From positions 4,092,001 through 4,156,000 of the forward strand of contig NZ_CP033092.2 of assembly GCF_003697165.2 (NCBI RefSeq): a DNA stretch of 64,000 nt. The letters are read 5' to 3'. Shown here piece by piece: positions 7,581-17,604 of the stretch. Positions within the stretch are counted from its first letter, which is position 1. The number at the start of each line of letters is the position of its first letter. This stretch comes from Escherichia coli DSM 30083 = JCM 1649 = ATCC 11775. GTDB lineage: Bacteria; Pseudomonadota; Gammaproteobacteria; Enterobacterales; Enterobacteriaceae. The notes beneath the pieces were generated by a model. The model was given only the letters and a program-made list of their open reading frames with translations, was not told the DNA's origin and searched no databases. Both the position numbers and the translations under genes were made by a program.

Positions 7581-9041
7581 TTACAGCGCAGCCACACACT
7601 CGCGCGCACCGCGTTCGCACAGCTGCTGATATGCCGCCGTCACCGCGCCAACAAAGTCGGCATTCTGCGGCAGATCATCGGCAAAAATACCGCTCAGGCC
7701 TAGCAGCGCTTTCACGCGGTCTGCGCCCTGATACTGCGCGTTAATCTTCTGGAACTCGGCCAGCATCGGGTCGACCACGTCAATGGCATTACCCTGCTCA
7801 TCCACGCCCTGGGTGTAACGCATCCAGCCAGCCACGCCCAGCGCCAGGTGACGCCAGCTGCCGCCGTTTTGCAGGTGCAGACGCACCGGGTCCAGCAGAC
7901 GCTGCGGTAACTTCTGGCTGCCGTCCATCGCAATCTGCCAGGTACGGTGACGCAGAGACGGGTTGCTGAAACGCTCGATCAGCAGCGTCGCATAGGCGTT
8001 CAGGTCCGTACCTTCCGGCATCGACAGCGTTGGCGCTTGTTCCTGCATCATCAGGGCAAAGGCCGCTTTGCGATAATCCGGGTTAGTCATGGTGTCGGCA
8101 ATAGTTTCATAGCCGCCGAGGTAACCGAGGTACGCCAGGAAAGAGTGGCTACCGTTCAGCATACGCAGCTTCATCATTTCGAACGGCACAACGTCTGCAA
8201 CGAACTGTGCGCCCACTTTATCCCAGTCCGGGCGACCATTAACGAAATTATCTTCAATCACCCACTGACGGAACGGTTCGCAGGCAATGGCGCACGGGTC
8301 GTAAACGCCCAGCTGGTCAGCAATTTCCTGTAAGGTTTCTGGCGTCGCCGCCGGAACGATGCGGTCAACCATGGTGCACGGGAAGGTGACGTTCTCTCCA
8401 ATCCATGCCGCTAGCTGCGGGTCACGCGCCTGAGCCAGCCCCAGTACCGCGACCTTCGCCACATGACCGTTTTCACGCACGTTATCGCAGGACATCACCG
8501 TAAATGCTTTCAGCCCTTTTTCACGACGCAGACGCAAGGCTTCGACGATGTAACCAATCGCGGACTTCGGCGCAGTCGGGTTTTCCAGATCGTGCTTGAT
8601 CAGCGGGTTATTGAGATCCAGTTGACCGCTTGCCGCATCAGCGCAGTAGCCTTTTTCCGTGACCGTCAGAGAGACAATCGCCGTTTGCGGACGCGCCATC
8701 GCGTTGAGAATACCTTCGCAGCCGTCGATTTCCGGGTGCAGCGCTTCTTTCATCGAACCGATAATTTTCAGCTCGGTGCTTTCCGCGCCTTTTTCCGCCA
8801 CGGTGTACAGCAGTTGCTGTTTTTTCAGGTTTTCGATCAGCACGCGGTCGTTGCCTGGCATCAGGTTAACTTCGCAGATACCCCAGTCGCTGTCGGTGCT
8901 TTCCAGCAGATGATGGGTGTACAGCGCCTGGTGCGCACGGTGAAACGCCCCGCAACCGAGATGCACAATGCGTGATTCCAGACGAGAATGATCCCATGAC
9001 GGGCGGGCAACCGGCAGATTGCTGTCAACAATAGTAGTCAT
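7581..9041 (-). CDS. uxuB: D-fructuronate reductase (D-mannonate oxidoreductase) UxuB
   Basis: UxuB is the 486-residue NADH-dependent enzyme that reduces D-fructuronate to D-mannonate in glucuronate breakdown. It belongs to the polyol-specific long-chain dehydrogenase (mannitol dehydrogenase) family: the N-terminal Rossmann domain begins with IVHLGCGAFHRAHQA around residue 25, and the C-terminal helical domain carries the conserved KLRMLNGSHS element (about residues 291-300) with the catalytic lysine region. The start follows a GGAG site. It is the second gene of uxuA-uxuB, 80 bp downstream of uxuA. It is cytoplasmic and shows no damage. Confidence 0.97.
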   Translation of the reverse strand: MTTIVDSNLPVARPSWDHSRLESRIVHLGCGAFHRAHQALYTHHLLESTDSDWGICEVNLMPGNDRVLIENLKKQQLLYTVAEKGAESTELKIIGSMKEALHPEIDGCEGILNAMARPQTAIVSLTVTEKGYCADAASGQLDLNNPLIKHDLENPTAPKSAIGYIVEALRLRREKGLKAFTVMSCDNVRENGHVAKVAVLGLAQARDPQLAAWIGENVTFPCTMVDRIVPAATPETLQEIADQLGVYDPCAIACEPFRQWVIEDNFVNGRPDWDKVGAQFVADVVPFEMMKLRMLNGSHSFLAYLGYLGGYETIADTMTNPDYRKAAFALMMQEQAPTLSMPEGTDLNAYATLLIERFSNPSLRHRTWQIAMDGSQKLPQRLLDPVRLHLQNGGSWRHLALGVAGWMRYTQGVDEQGNAIDVVDPMLAEFQKINAQYQGADRVKALLGLSGIFADDLPQNADFVGAVTAAYQQLCERGARECVAAL

Positions 9042-9121
9042 CGTAAACTCCAGAATCCGTCTTCAGAGAGTGACGGCAAGGAAGAAGGAACCGGCACGGC
9101 GCGCAGCCATGCCGGTGGATA

Positions 9122-10306
9122 TTAACGGCTAAAGAAAGCGCGCTGGATCGCCAGTTCGACACCGCGAACTTCGGCCAGGCCTTTCAGACGACCAATTGCG
9201 GAGTAACCTGGGTTGGTTTTCTTCTTCAGGTCGTCCAGCATCTGATGACCGTGGTCCGGACGCATCGGGATCAGGTCTTCTTTGCCTTCCGCTTTACGAC
9301 GGTGTTCTTCTTCAACAATCGCTTTCACCACTTCGTACATATCAACGTCACCGTTCAGGTGCGCCGCTTCGTGGAAGGTTTTCGGGTTATCTTCACGCAT
9401 GGTGGAGCGCAGATGGGTGAAGTAAATACGCGGACCGAACTGCTTGATCATATCAACCAGATCGTTGTCAGCACGCACGCCGTAGGAACCGGTGCACATG
9501 GTGAAACCGTTCGCCATGCTATTTACGGTATCAACCATCCACTGCATATCTTCAATGGTAGAAACAATGCGCGGCAGGCCGAGGATTGGGCGCGGCGGAT
9601 CGTCCGGGTGAACAGCCATACGCACGCCAACTTCTTCGGCAACCGGAATAATCGCCTTCAGGAAGACGGCAAAGTTTTCGCGCAGTTTGGCTTTGTCGAT
9701 ATCTTTGTACAGCTCCAGGTGCTTACGGAACTGGTCGAGGGTGTACCCTTCTTCCGCGCCCGGCAGACCGGCAATGATGTTACGGGTCAGACGCGCTTTG
9801 TCTTCGTCGCTCATAGTGGCGAAGCGTTCAGCTGCCTGAGCAATTTCTTCTTCGGTGTAATCCGCTTCCGCACCTGGGCGTTTCAGGATATGCATTTCGA
9901 ATGCAGCGAATTCGATCTGGTCGAAGCGCAGAGCTTTGGAGCCGTCTGGCAGCACGTATTCGAGGTCAGTACGGGTCCAGTCGAGCACCGGCATGAAGTT
10001 GTAGCACACGGTGCGAATACCGCACTGCGCCAGGTTGCGCAGAGTCTGCTGATAGTTAGCGATCCACTGCTCATAGTTGCCAGTGTGGGTTTTGATATCT
10101 TCGTGAATTGGCACGCTTTCTACGACAGACCACACCAGGCCTGCATCTTCAACGATAGCCTTGCGTTTGAGGATCTCTTCTACGGACCATACTTCACCGT
10201 TCGGGATATGGTGCAAAGCGGTAACCACGCCAGTCGCGCCCGCCTGACGGACATCAGCTAAAGAAACCGGATCGTTTGGGCCGTACCAGCGCCAGGTCTG
10301 TTCCAT
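9122..10306 (-). CDS. uxuA: Mannonate dehydratase UxuA
   Basis: UxuA (394 residues) dehydrates D-mannonate to 2-keto-3-deoxygluconate, the step after UxuB, feeding the Entner-Doudoroff aldolase. It is an Fe(II)/Mn(II)-dependent TIM-barrel enzyme of the xylose-isomerase-like fold; the metal-site motifs VHPDDPP (about residues 228-234) and RPDHGHQM near residue 350 are visible. The start at 10306 gives [12 protein letters not shown] after a GAGG ribosome site, rather than the upstream in-frame codon that adds 12 residues. It is first in uxuA-uxuB and divergent from gntP, with candidate UxuR operators in the shared 340-bp region. Confidence 0.97.
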
Positions 10307-10645
10307 GATTTTTCCTCTTTCACATAGTGGGTTCCACAGCAAAGAGACGCGGAACCCTGGAGTTGTTTAGGTATCCGGATGAACAACCAGACCGCAGCCG
10401 TGGCGTTGCATCGGATGAGATGGCGTATAAGTTCTACCTTTTGGTAAGACATGTCAACCCGAATTCTGAAATTGGTTAACCACATCACAAGAATTTCACT
10501 CTCCTGGTTGTTGCTGCAAATTGCAGCAAAAGGTAATCGATGGTTATTGATCAGAGGATGTGACATTCATCGCAACAATGGTTGACCAATTTACATAACA
10601 TGTCGCCCAAAATAACAACGGTTCAACCAGGTAAGGTAAAACGTT
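10307..10645. promoter_or_regulatory. Divergent uxuA-gntP control region
   Basis: This 339-bp gap holds the promoters of uxuAB (minus strand) and gntP (plus strand). Two UxuR/ExuR-type operator sequences can be seen: AAATTGGTTAACCACAT at 10469-10485 and AATGGTTGACCAATTT at 10577-10592, with cores TGGTTAACCA and TGGTTGACCA. The second lies about 55 bp before the gntP start, close to where its promoter should be. GntP is known to be repressed by UxuR and to need cAMP-CRP; I did not find an unambiguous CRP site by eye. Confidence 0.6.
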
Positions 10646-11989
10646 ATGCATGTGCTTAACATTCTCTGGGTGGTATTCGGCATTGGTCTGATGCTGGTAC
10701 TGAATTTGAAGTTCAAAATCAATTCAATGGTGGCCTTGTTGGTGGCGGCGCTGTCCGTCGGGATGCTGGCGGGCATGGATTTGATGTCGCTGCTGCACAC
10801 CATGAAAGCGGGCTTCGGCAACACGCTGGGGGAACTGGCTATCATCGTGGTGTTCGGTGCGGTCATCGGTAAATTGATGGTCGACTCCGGCGCGGCTCAC
10901 CAGATAGCGCATACGCTGCTGGCACGTCTCGGTCTGCGTTATGTACAGCTGTCGGTGATTATCATCGGCCTGATTTTCGGTCTGGCGATGTTCTATGAAG
11001 TGGCCTTTATCATGTTAGCACCGCTGGTTATTGTTATTGCCGCCGAAGCTAAAATTCCGTTCCTGAAACTGGCGATCCCGGCAGTAGCAGCTGCCACTAC
11101 CGCACATTCACTGTTCCCACCGCAGCCGGGTCCGGTGGCGCTGGTGAATGCTTATGGCGCGGATATGGGGATGGTTTATATCTATGGCGTACTGGTGACG
11201 ATCCCAAGTGTCATCTGCGCAGGTCTGATCCTGCCGAAGTTCCTCGGCAATCTTGAGCGCCCAACGCCATCATTCCTGAAAGCAGATCAACCGGTAGATA
11301 TGAATAATCTGCCCTCTTTCGGCGTTTCGATTCTGGTGCCGTTGATCCCGGCGATCATTATGATCTCTACCACCATCGCCAATATCTGGCTGGTAAAAGA
11401 TACCCCTGCGTGGGAAGTGGTTAACTTTATCGGTTCCTCGCCGATTGCAATGTTTATTGCGATGGTGGTTGCATTCGTACTCTTTGGCACCGCGCGCGGG
11501 CACGATATGCAGTGGGTAATGAACGCTTTTGAAAGCGCGGTGAAAAGCATTGCAATGGTGATTCTGATCATCGGTGCAGGTGGCGTGCTGAAGCAGACCA
11601 TCATCGACACCGGCATCGGCGACACCATCGGCATGCTGATGTCCCACGGCAATATCTCGCCCTACATCATGGCATGGCTGATCACCGTACTGATTCGTCT
11701 GGCGACGGGTCAGGGTGTGGTTTCAGCGATGACCGCCGCCGGGATTATCAGTGCAGCAATCCTTGATCCAGCAACTGGTCAGCTGGTTGGCGTGAATCCG
11801 GCGCTGCTGGTACTGGCGACGGCTGCGGGTTCCAACACCCTCACCCACATTAACGATGCCTCATTCTGGTTGTTCAAAGGTTACTTTGACCTGTCAGTAA
11901 AAGACACGTTGAAAACCTGGGGTCTGCTGGAGCTGGTCAACTCCGTGGTTGGGCTGATTATTGTGCTGATTATTAGCATGGTAGCGTAA
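10646..11989 (+). CDS. gntP: Gluconate/fructuronate transporter GntP
   Basis: GntP is a 447-residue inner membrane permease of the GntP (gluconate:H+ symporter) family with about 12 hydrophobic segments spread over the whole length. Family landmarks include [15 protein letters not shown] (about residues 71-85), [10 protein letters not shown] around 153-162 and the C-terminal [12 protein letters not shown]. Its position opposite uxuAB and shared operators support a role in importing fructuronate as well as gluconate, as reported for K-12. A GC-rich hairpin follows the stop codon. A paralogue in this window is YjhF. Confidence 0.97.
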
Positions 11990-11999
11990 AAGAGCACCT

Positions 12000-12020
12000 G
12001 AGCCTGCCATTGGCAGGCTC
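12000..12020 (+). terminator. gntP terminator hairpin
   Basis: GAGCCTGCC (12000-12008) pairs perfectly with GGCAGGCTC (12012-12020) across an ATT loop, 11 bases after the gntP stop. The stem is strong; the downstream T content is modest. Confidence 0.7.
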
Positions 12021-12054
12021 TGTTCGGATTGTCGGTAAAGTGCGCTTTGTTTAT

Positions 12055-12090
12055 GCCAGATGCGACGCTGACGCGTCTTATCTGGCCTAC
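12055..12090. repeat. REP element between gntP and fimH
   Basis: GCCAGATGCGACGCTGACGC followed by GTCTTATCTGGCCTAC is a REP unit in the gap where gntP and fimH transcripts converge. Confidence 0.8.
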
Positions 12091-12161
12091 AAAGGGCTAA
12101 CGTGCAGGTTTTAGCTTCAGGTAATATTGCGTACCTGCATTAGCAATGCCCTGTGATTTCT

Positions 12162-13064
12162 TTATTGATAAACAAAAGTCACGCCAATAATCGATTGCAC
12201 ATTCCCTGCAGTCACCTGCCCTCCGGTACGTGCGTAATTTGCCGTTAATCCCAGACTTACCGCCGAAGTCCCTACTGCTCCTAACGATACCGTGTTATTC
12301 GCTGGAATAATCGTACCGTTGCGCGTCAACTGTACGCCGACGCCCTGTGCAGGTGAAAACGACGCGGTATTGGTGAAAATCGAGTTGCCCGCATCTGCGG
12401 TTGTGCCGGAGAGGTAATACCCCAGGTTTTGGCTTTTCGCACAATAAACGGTAAGAGGAATCGGCACTGAACCAGGGTAGTCCGGCAGAGTAACGGTGAC
12501 ATCACGAGCAGAAACATCGCAGCCGCCAGTGGGCACCACCACATCATTATTGGCGTAAATATTCCACACAAACTGGAAATCATCGCTGTTATAGTTGTTG
12601 GTCTGTCGCAAAATAAGCACGGCAATTAATGAGCCAGCTTTAATCACCACCCCGCCCGCACTGCTCACAGGCGTCAAATAAAGCGCCACCGGCCACGGCT
12701 TATCCGTTCTCGAATTATAAACAACCCGCGGCGTTTCACTGGTGGTCGGAAATGGATAGCTACTGCCACTATATTTTACGGTCCCGGAAAAATTAGATAA
12801 CACGCCGCCATAAGCCGAGCCTCGTTGCAGTGTGACATAATCTGTAATGGTTTCCGGGTAATCGTTATGGCAAAAGATTTGCGTCGAAAGATCCACGACC
12901 AGGTTTTGCCCCACATTCACGGCGGGCGCAAGGTTTACATAAACATTGGCGCTGCCACCGCCAATAGGGATAGCGGTGCCATTGGCGGTTTTACAGGCGA
13001 ATGACCAGGCATTTACCGACCAGCCCATCAGCAGTATAGCAAACAGGTTAATAACTCGTTTCAT
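12162..13064 (-). CDS. fimH: Type 1 fimbrial tip adhesin FimH
   Basis: FimH (300 residues) is the mannose-binding adhesin at the tip of type 1 pili. A 21-residue signal peptide (MKRVINLFAILLMGWSVNAWS) precedes mature FACKTANG. The lectin domain has every mannose-pocket residue: Phe1, Asn46, Asp47, Asp54, Gln133, Asn135, Asp140 and Phe142, and the tyrosine gate Tyr48, Ile52 and Tyr137. The pilin domain after the PTGG linker lacks the last strand, which FimG donates. Mature residues at commonly variable sites are Ala27, Asn70, Ser78 and Val119 (Ala in K-12). It is last in the fimA-to-fimH operon, 19 bases after fimG. The start at 13064 gives the standard signal peptide. Confidence 0.98.
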   Translation of the reverse strand: MKRVINLFAILLMGWSVNAWSFACKTANGTAIPIGGGSANVYVNLAPAVNVGQNLVVDLSTQIFCHNDYPETITDYVTLQRGSAYGGVLSNFSGTVKYSGSSYPFPTTSETPRVVYNSRTDKPWPVALYLTPVSSAGGVVIKAGSLIAVLILRQTNNYNSDDFQFVWNIYANNDVVVPTGGCDVSARDVTVTLPDYPGSVPIPLTVYCAKSQNLGYYLSGTTADAGNSIFTNTASFSPAQGVGVQLTRNGTIIPANNTVSLGAVGTSAVSLGLTANYARTGGQVTAGNVQSIIGVTFVYQ

Positions 13065-13083
13065 TACAATCATCTCTTCGGCT

Positions 13084-13587
13084 TCAGCTGTAGGTATAGG
13101 TGATGCTAATCACTGCCTGAATGGTTCCCTGAGTGGCTCCGCCATTTACCGTCAATGCTCTGACCTGTAACGGGAAGTGCGCTGATTGTGAGGAATCATC
13201 CACCTGAACTGTTTTGGTTGCGCCACTATTCAATGTGTTGCCACTGTCATCCTGTAGCTCTAACTGGATGTTTTGCGCGGTCCCCTGGTTTTTATAATAT
13301 CCGGTACTGTCGGCTGCCCCGCTGAAGCTGGCAGTGACCCTCGACGTTCCCACCGGACAATTAGTCAACTCAAGCGCAACATCATGCCAGGCCGATGCCG
13401 CCCCGGCAGACATCAGACTGAAAGAATAAAGATCGCCGAGATCTACCGTGGCATTGGTGGTGGAAACCGTGCACGGTTTGGCGACGACCTTACCGTTCAC
13501 CGTGATGGTGACATCGGCTGCCTGTATCGTCGCACTTGCGAGCGCCAATATTGCCGCCAATACATACCCACGTTTGCACCATTTCAT
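13084..13587 (-). CDS. fimG: Type 1 fimbrial minor subunit FimG
   Basis: FimG (167 residues) is a tip fibrillum subunit that joins FimH to FimF by donor-strand exchange. A 23-residue signal peptide ends at IQA before mature ADVTITVNG, which contains the donor strand. The pilin fold shows the two conserved cysteines (Cys39 and Cys77 of the precursor) and the C-terminal beta zipper ending ISITYTYS. The start at 13587 (MKWCKRG) follows a GGAG-like site; an earlier codon adds two residues. It is spaced 12 bases after fimF. Confidence 0.97.
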   Translation of the reverse strand: MKWCKRGYVLAAILALASATIQAADVTITVNGKVVAKPCTVSTTNATVDLGDLYSFSLMSAGAASAWHDVALELTNCPVGTSRVTASFSGAADSTGYYKNQGTAQNIQLELQDDSGNTLNSGATKTVQVDDSSQSAHFPLQVRALTVNGGATQGTIQAVISITYTYS

Positions 13588-13599
13588 GAGCATCTCCAG

Positions 13600-14130
13600 T
13601 TACTGATATTCAAGAGTGAAGGTAGCCGTGGCATTGATATGCCCCGCAGTGACAGGCACCTGTGTCGCCATTAGCCGGGCGTAAAAATTCAGCGTATTTG
13701 GTTTACCCGGCGTCAGGGTCGTCCACGAAATCGCGGACGATGGGGCATTAAGGGGTATCTGATTTTGTTGCTCATTCAGAAGCTGTATTCCCAGTCCCGC
13801 AGCCGCTGACACCGTATTTTCAAGTGCAAGCAGGTTGGCATTGTGGCTATCTGCAACACCGGTAAACCCAACTTTTACGGCAGAAACGGCATTACCACAG
13901 GGTGACAGCAAAATACGAAATGGAACGACAGGAGTCGTCGCGCCAATGTTGTTAAATTGCTTCGCCGCGTTTTCCATCAGATCAACAGTAAAATTGGTTG
14001 ATTCAGCGGCCACACTACAGCCGTTATCTCTGACATAGCCGCGGATAGTAATCGTGCTATCCGCAGCCAAAGCGTGACTTACCGCCAGCCACAAAAAAGC
14101 GCACAGAAGATAAAAAGGTTTGTTTCTCAT
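13600..14130 (-). CDS. fimF: Type 1 fimbrial minor subunit FimF
   Basis: FimF (176 residues) is the adaptor between the FimA rod and FimG in the pilus tip. The signal peptide (about 22 residues, ending ALA) is followed by ADSTITIRGYVRDNGC, with the donor strand and the first pilin cysteine; the second is in SPCGNAVSAV. The protein ends FTLEYQ, the aromatic penultimate motif recognised by chaperone FimC. The start codon at 14130 lies nine bases after the fimD stop, so translation is probably coupled. Confidence 0.97.
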   Translation of the reverse strand: MRNKPFYLLCAFLWLAVSHALAADSTITIRGYVRDNGCSVAAESTNFTVDLMENAAKQFNNIGATTPVVPFRILLSPCGNAVSAVKVGFTGVADSHNANLLALENTVSAAAGLGIQLLNEQQNQIPLNAPSSAISWTTLTPGKPNTLNFYARLMATQVPVTAGHINATATFTLEYQ

Positions 14131-14139
14131 CACGCCCCC

Positions 14140-16776
14140 TTAACGACATTCAGCTGATAGCTGGGTTAATAACTGCTGCTGACTCTCTGGTGGCAGTTGA
14201 TAATTGGCGACACAGTGAGCATTTTCCTCTTCTCCCCATTTCACCTGAACTTTTCCCGCTAAAGGCATTCCGCTGAGGTAAACCTGACCATTATCCGCAA
14301 CAATGCCGCTACTCTGGCTACTCTCTGATGTCACCATCGCCCCAAACGGCAGCGGCTTATTATTGTGGGTTAGCGTCATGAGCAGCTTTATCCCAACGCG
14401 CGCTTTAAACTCTGCTCGCACGATCGCCCCACGGGTGGGAACAACGTTAGCGACCGCGTTATCTAAATCGACGTTATCAGCCAGGGTATTGGTATCCAGC
14501 GCCACTCTGTTTTCCCGATATTCAGTGGCATAAGGCAGCACGGCATAACCACGCCAGTCGGTACGCACCCCCGTCTGGTTTTCGACTTTTGCATCTTTTG
14601 CGCCAGGCGCTTTAACAAGTACCACCGTTTCGTTTAACGGCTGCCCCAGCGTTACGCCATTGGCATGAGCCAGTATCCCACCGCTGACTCCGTAATAGAG
14701 CTGCTTAATATCATCGCTATGGCTGTAACCGATGTTGGCATTGCCGTAACCACCGCGATAATTCAGCGTGGCGTAGCCTGTACTTCCGCTATTACCATCA
14801 CCTCCCCCGGCGTAACCGGTTTGCACGCTATAGCTGAGGTTGTTGTCTTCCAGCAACGTACCGTATACACCGACCAGATTGGTCATCCGACCGTTGAGAT
14901 CGTGTGACATGCTGTAACTGGCACTGGCATGTCGCCACTGAGATTTACTGTCAGAACGCAGCCAGTGGCTGAAAGGAATATTGACGTTAAGCGCTAACAT
15001 CTGATCCCGTCCTTTTTGCCAGGCGTTTTTCGTCAGGCTATAGCTGAGCGTCCAGTTGCTATCTTCGAATGCAGTATTTAAACCAGCCTGGAATTGCTCA
15101 TCGACATTACTCGTTCCCCAATAAGTTTGATGGCTACCACTCAAATACAGTGTTGATGTGCGCCCGAGTTGCTGAGTAACGGTGAGTTGTAATTTCCCGC
15201 GTTTGTTATAAGCGAGATTGTAATAGTCGGTGAATTTCGGCTTAACCTGAATAACACCATCCTGTGTTTCGATGTTGTAGCCATTCATTCGACTGTATGT
15301 TGTATCAGCGAAATTAAAATATCCGCTGGTCGAATAACGGTAACCCACTAACTGAATATTCGTGCCTGATTCATTGAGCGATTTGTTATAGAGAAAACGC
15401 ACCGATTGTCCGTCATGCTGACTGTCATCGGGAAGTGTGGAATTAGCCTGCGTCATATCCACAGACAGAGCGCCCAGTGCCCCCATGTTTTTCCCGATAC
15501 CGAAATTAAACGCACGATAACGATCCGCCAGTTGCGTTCCACCATATATTGTCCAGCCAGCCGGAAGGCCGTGGAGTAATGTACTCTGGAAAAAGCGGGG
15601 TTTTTCCTGCTGCGCATTTCCACTACGGTATTCTCCTGCCGTAATGGAATAACGAGTATGCCCTTCACGTTGCAAAAGCGGGACTGACGAATAGGGTACG
15701 GTAAAGATCTGCGTGCTGCCGTCAGCCTCTTTAATCGTTACCTGCAAGTCACCACTATTACCTGCGGCATAGATATCGTTGATGGTAAAAGGCCCCGGCG
15801 GCACCGTACTATTATAAATGTCATACCCATTTTGTTTAATAGTGACCTGTGCAGTACCACGAGCAATACCGTGGATCACCGGGGCAAATCCTCTTTGGCT
15901 ATCGGGTAACATATTGTCATCTGAGGCCAATTGTGCGCCGCGAAAGTTAATACCATCGAAAATATCGCCCTGGGTATAACCATCACCCAGCGTCAGCCGG
16001 GAACGTAACGGAATTATGTCTCGCTCAAGCCAGGTATTGATATGCTGCCATTTATTTTTGCTACCTGATGAACTGTCGCTACTGTTATAACTCCAGGTGG
16101 TATTGTCGCGTAAACGCCACGCACCAATATTTAACCCACTCTGTAGGTTTAAATATGCATAATGGCTGTTACCCCCAATCCGATTCTGTACACTATTTCC
16201 GCTGAAATTATAATTGAGCAATCCGGCATTAATACCAGGATCCCATAACTCAGGAGGAATATAACCACGCGCGCGATTACTCATAAATGCCTGAGGGATC
16301 GTCAGGTTGAGTCGCTGCTGACCAACATCCAGATGCGCAGTAGCGTCATGGATCATTGAGGTTAATGGCACGCAGGCATCATCCGCCAGCAGATTCATAC
16401 CGGAGACAGAAGCCGTATTCAGCCCCATACTTGCAAGTTGCGCGCGTGTCAGGCAGGGAACAATCCCTTGTTCACTGTCGCCCGTATTAAATGTGACATC
16501 ACGCGTTGCCATATAACCATTATTCAAATAGATATCGACACGATACGTCCCTGGCGGTAATTCTTGCCCATTTTCAAAACGCGATAAATCGGCCACAGCC
16601 TGGGGATCATCCGCTAAAAAGCGCGGATTAAAATAGAGTTCGGCAGATGACAAAGGTGCCTGTGCGGCAAAAGCACAGGCGACAAAGAGCCGGACAAAAA
16701 AACCAGCCAAACGATGCTTACGAATATGCAAGCATTGTGTGTTTCGCTGGTAAAGTCTTAAATTCAGATATGACAT
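14140..16776 (-). CDS. fimD: Type 1 fimbrial outer membrane usher FimD
   Basis: FimD (878 residues) is the outer membrane assembly platform for type 1 pili. After a long signal peptide (about 45 residues, ending LSSA) come the N-terminal chaperone-binding domain beginning AELYFNPRFL, a 24-strand beta-barrel rich in aromatic/Gly strands with the plug domain in its middle (around PPGPFTINDIYAAGNSGDL), and two C-terminal domains ending in the Cys-containing NAHCVANYQL and AECR segment. The length equals the family norm and the frame is intact. It lies between fimC and fimF in the operon. Confidence 0.98.
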   Translation of the reverse strand: MSYLNLRLYQRNTQCLHIRKHRLAGFFVRLFVACAFAAQAPLSSAELYFNPRFLADDPQAVADLSRFENGQELPPGTYRVDIYLNNGYMATRDVTFNTGDSEQGIVPCLTRAQLASMGLNTASVSGMNLLADDACVPLTSMIHDATAHLDVGQQRLNLTIPQAFMSNRARGYIPPELWDPGINAGLLNYNFSGNSVQNRIGGNSHYAYLNLQSGLNIGAWRLRDNTTWSYNSSDSSSGSKNKWQHINTWLERDIIPLRSRLTLGDGYTQGDIFDGINFRGAQLASDDNMLPDSQRGFAPVIHGIARGTAQVTIKQNGYDIYNSTVPPGPFTINDIYAAGNSGDLQVTIKEADGSTQIFTVPYSSVPLLQREGHTRYSITAGEYRSGNAQQEKPRFFQSTLLHGLPAGWTIYGGTQLADRYRAFNFGIGKNMGALGALSVDMTQANSTLPDDSQHDGQSVRFLYNKSLNESGTNIQLVGYRYSTSGYFNFADTTYSRMNGYNIETQDGVIQVKPKFTDYYNLAYNKRGKLQLTVTQQLGRTSTLYLSGSHQTYWGTSNVDEQFQAGLNTAFEDSNWTLSYSLTKNAWQKGRDQMLALNVNIPFSHWLRSDSKSQWRHASASYSMSHDLNGRMTNLVGVYGTLLEDNNLSYSVQTGYAGGGDGNSGSTGYATLNYRGGYGNANIGYSHSDDIKQLYYGVSGGILAHANGVTLGQPLNETVVLVKAPGAKDAKVENQTGVRTDWRGYAVLPYATEYRENRVALDTNTLADNVDLDNAVANVVPTRGAIVRAEFKARVGIKLLMTLTHNNKPLPFGAMVTSESSQSSGIVADNGQVYLSGMPLAGKVQVKWGEEENAHCVANYQLPPESQQQLLTQLSAECR

Positions 16777-16842
16777 TATTCCTCCGGTTTAAAATCACCC
16801 GGCAGTCAATTCTTTTTATTCAGGCGAAAAATTCCCCCTGCG

Positions 16843-17568
16843 TTATTCCATTACGCCCGTCATTTTGGGGGTAAGTGCGCCATAATCATTTATTGTTCGG
16901 TAAGTAATATTGCTTCCTGCATCAGAAGGCAATTTAACCGTGCTTTCGCCCATTGGAGGCACCAATGCATTTTCAAGAATCCGGGTTCCGGCATTCAACT
17001 CTGTTACCGTCAGGTAATAGGGTGTCGGGTTAATCAGAGTCAGAGAATTCGCGCTACGACGAAATCTTAATTTTTCTGCGGCCTGATCGGGTGGCAACGC
17101 TAATTTAGCCGGGCGATAGTACAGTTTAATGCGGCTGATAATTACGAGCTGTAGCGTATTCTCAGTCAATTTTGATTTATCCATTGACGGAATCGCTTTA
17201 ACGTTCATCCAGAATAAACTTTCCCGATCCTGTGGCAATTGGTTATTTGTTGCATCAAGAATACGTAAGGTATTCTCTTTTTTTCCCTTCATCGCAAACA
17301 GAGGTGGCGTCACGATAAAACGACCATCCTTTACACCATCGGCATTTTCCACCCATGATTGAATTAAATAGGTGCTATTTTCATCATTATTTGTCACGGC
17401 AAGTTGCACTTGTTTTTGCCCTGCCGGATAAATTACGCGAGTCGCACCTAAGGCCACTCCCGCTTCGGCGCGTCCGGCAACCATCATTGCCATGAACATC
17501 AGGATACCTGCCAGCAAGCAGAATGTTATTTCCTGCGATTTCCTTACATTGACGTTTTTATTACTCAC
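16843..17568 (-). CDS. fimC: Periplasmic fimbrial chaperone FimC
   Basis: FimC (241 residues) is the PapD-type two-domain immunoglobulin-fold chaperone that folds Fim subunits and delivers them to FimD. The signal peptide runs to about residue 36 (ending AEAG) and the mature protein starts GVALGATRVIYPAGQ. The catalytic anchor residues of the family are visible as Arg in the ATRVIYP strand and Lys in SRIKLYYRP, which grip the subunit C-terminus. The G1 donor strand is NTLQLVIISRIKLYYR. It is located between fimI and fimD. Confidence 0.98.
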   Translation of the reverse strand: MSNKNVNVRKSQEITFCLLAGILMFMAMMVAGRAEAGVALGATRVIYPAGQKQVQLAVTNNDENSTYLIQSWVENADGVKDGRFIVTPPLFAMKGKKENTLRILDATNNQLPQDRESLFWMNVKAIPSMDKSKLTENTLQLVIISRIKLYYRPAKLALPPDQAAEKLRFRRSANSLTLINPTPYYLTVTELNAGTRILENALVPPMGESTVKLPSDAGSNITYRTINDYGALTPKMTGVME

Positions 17569-17604
17569 TGTCCTGTTCCTGTTATCACATTATCTGCTGA
17601 ACAA

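Noticed and set aside
9245..10261. 338-codon plus-strand frame opposite uxuA
   Set aside because: Complement of a strongly conserved enzyme gene; the open frame is a codon-bias artefact.
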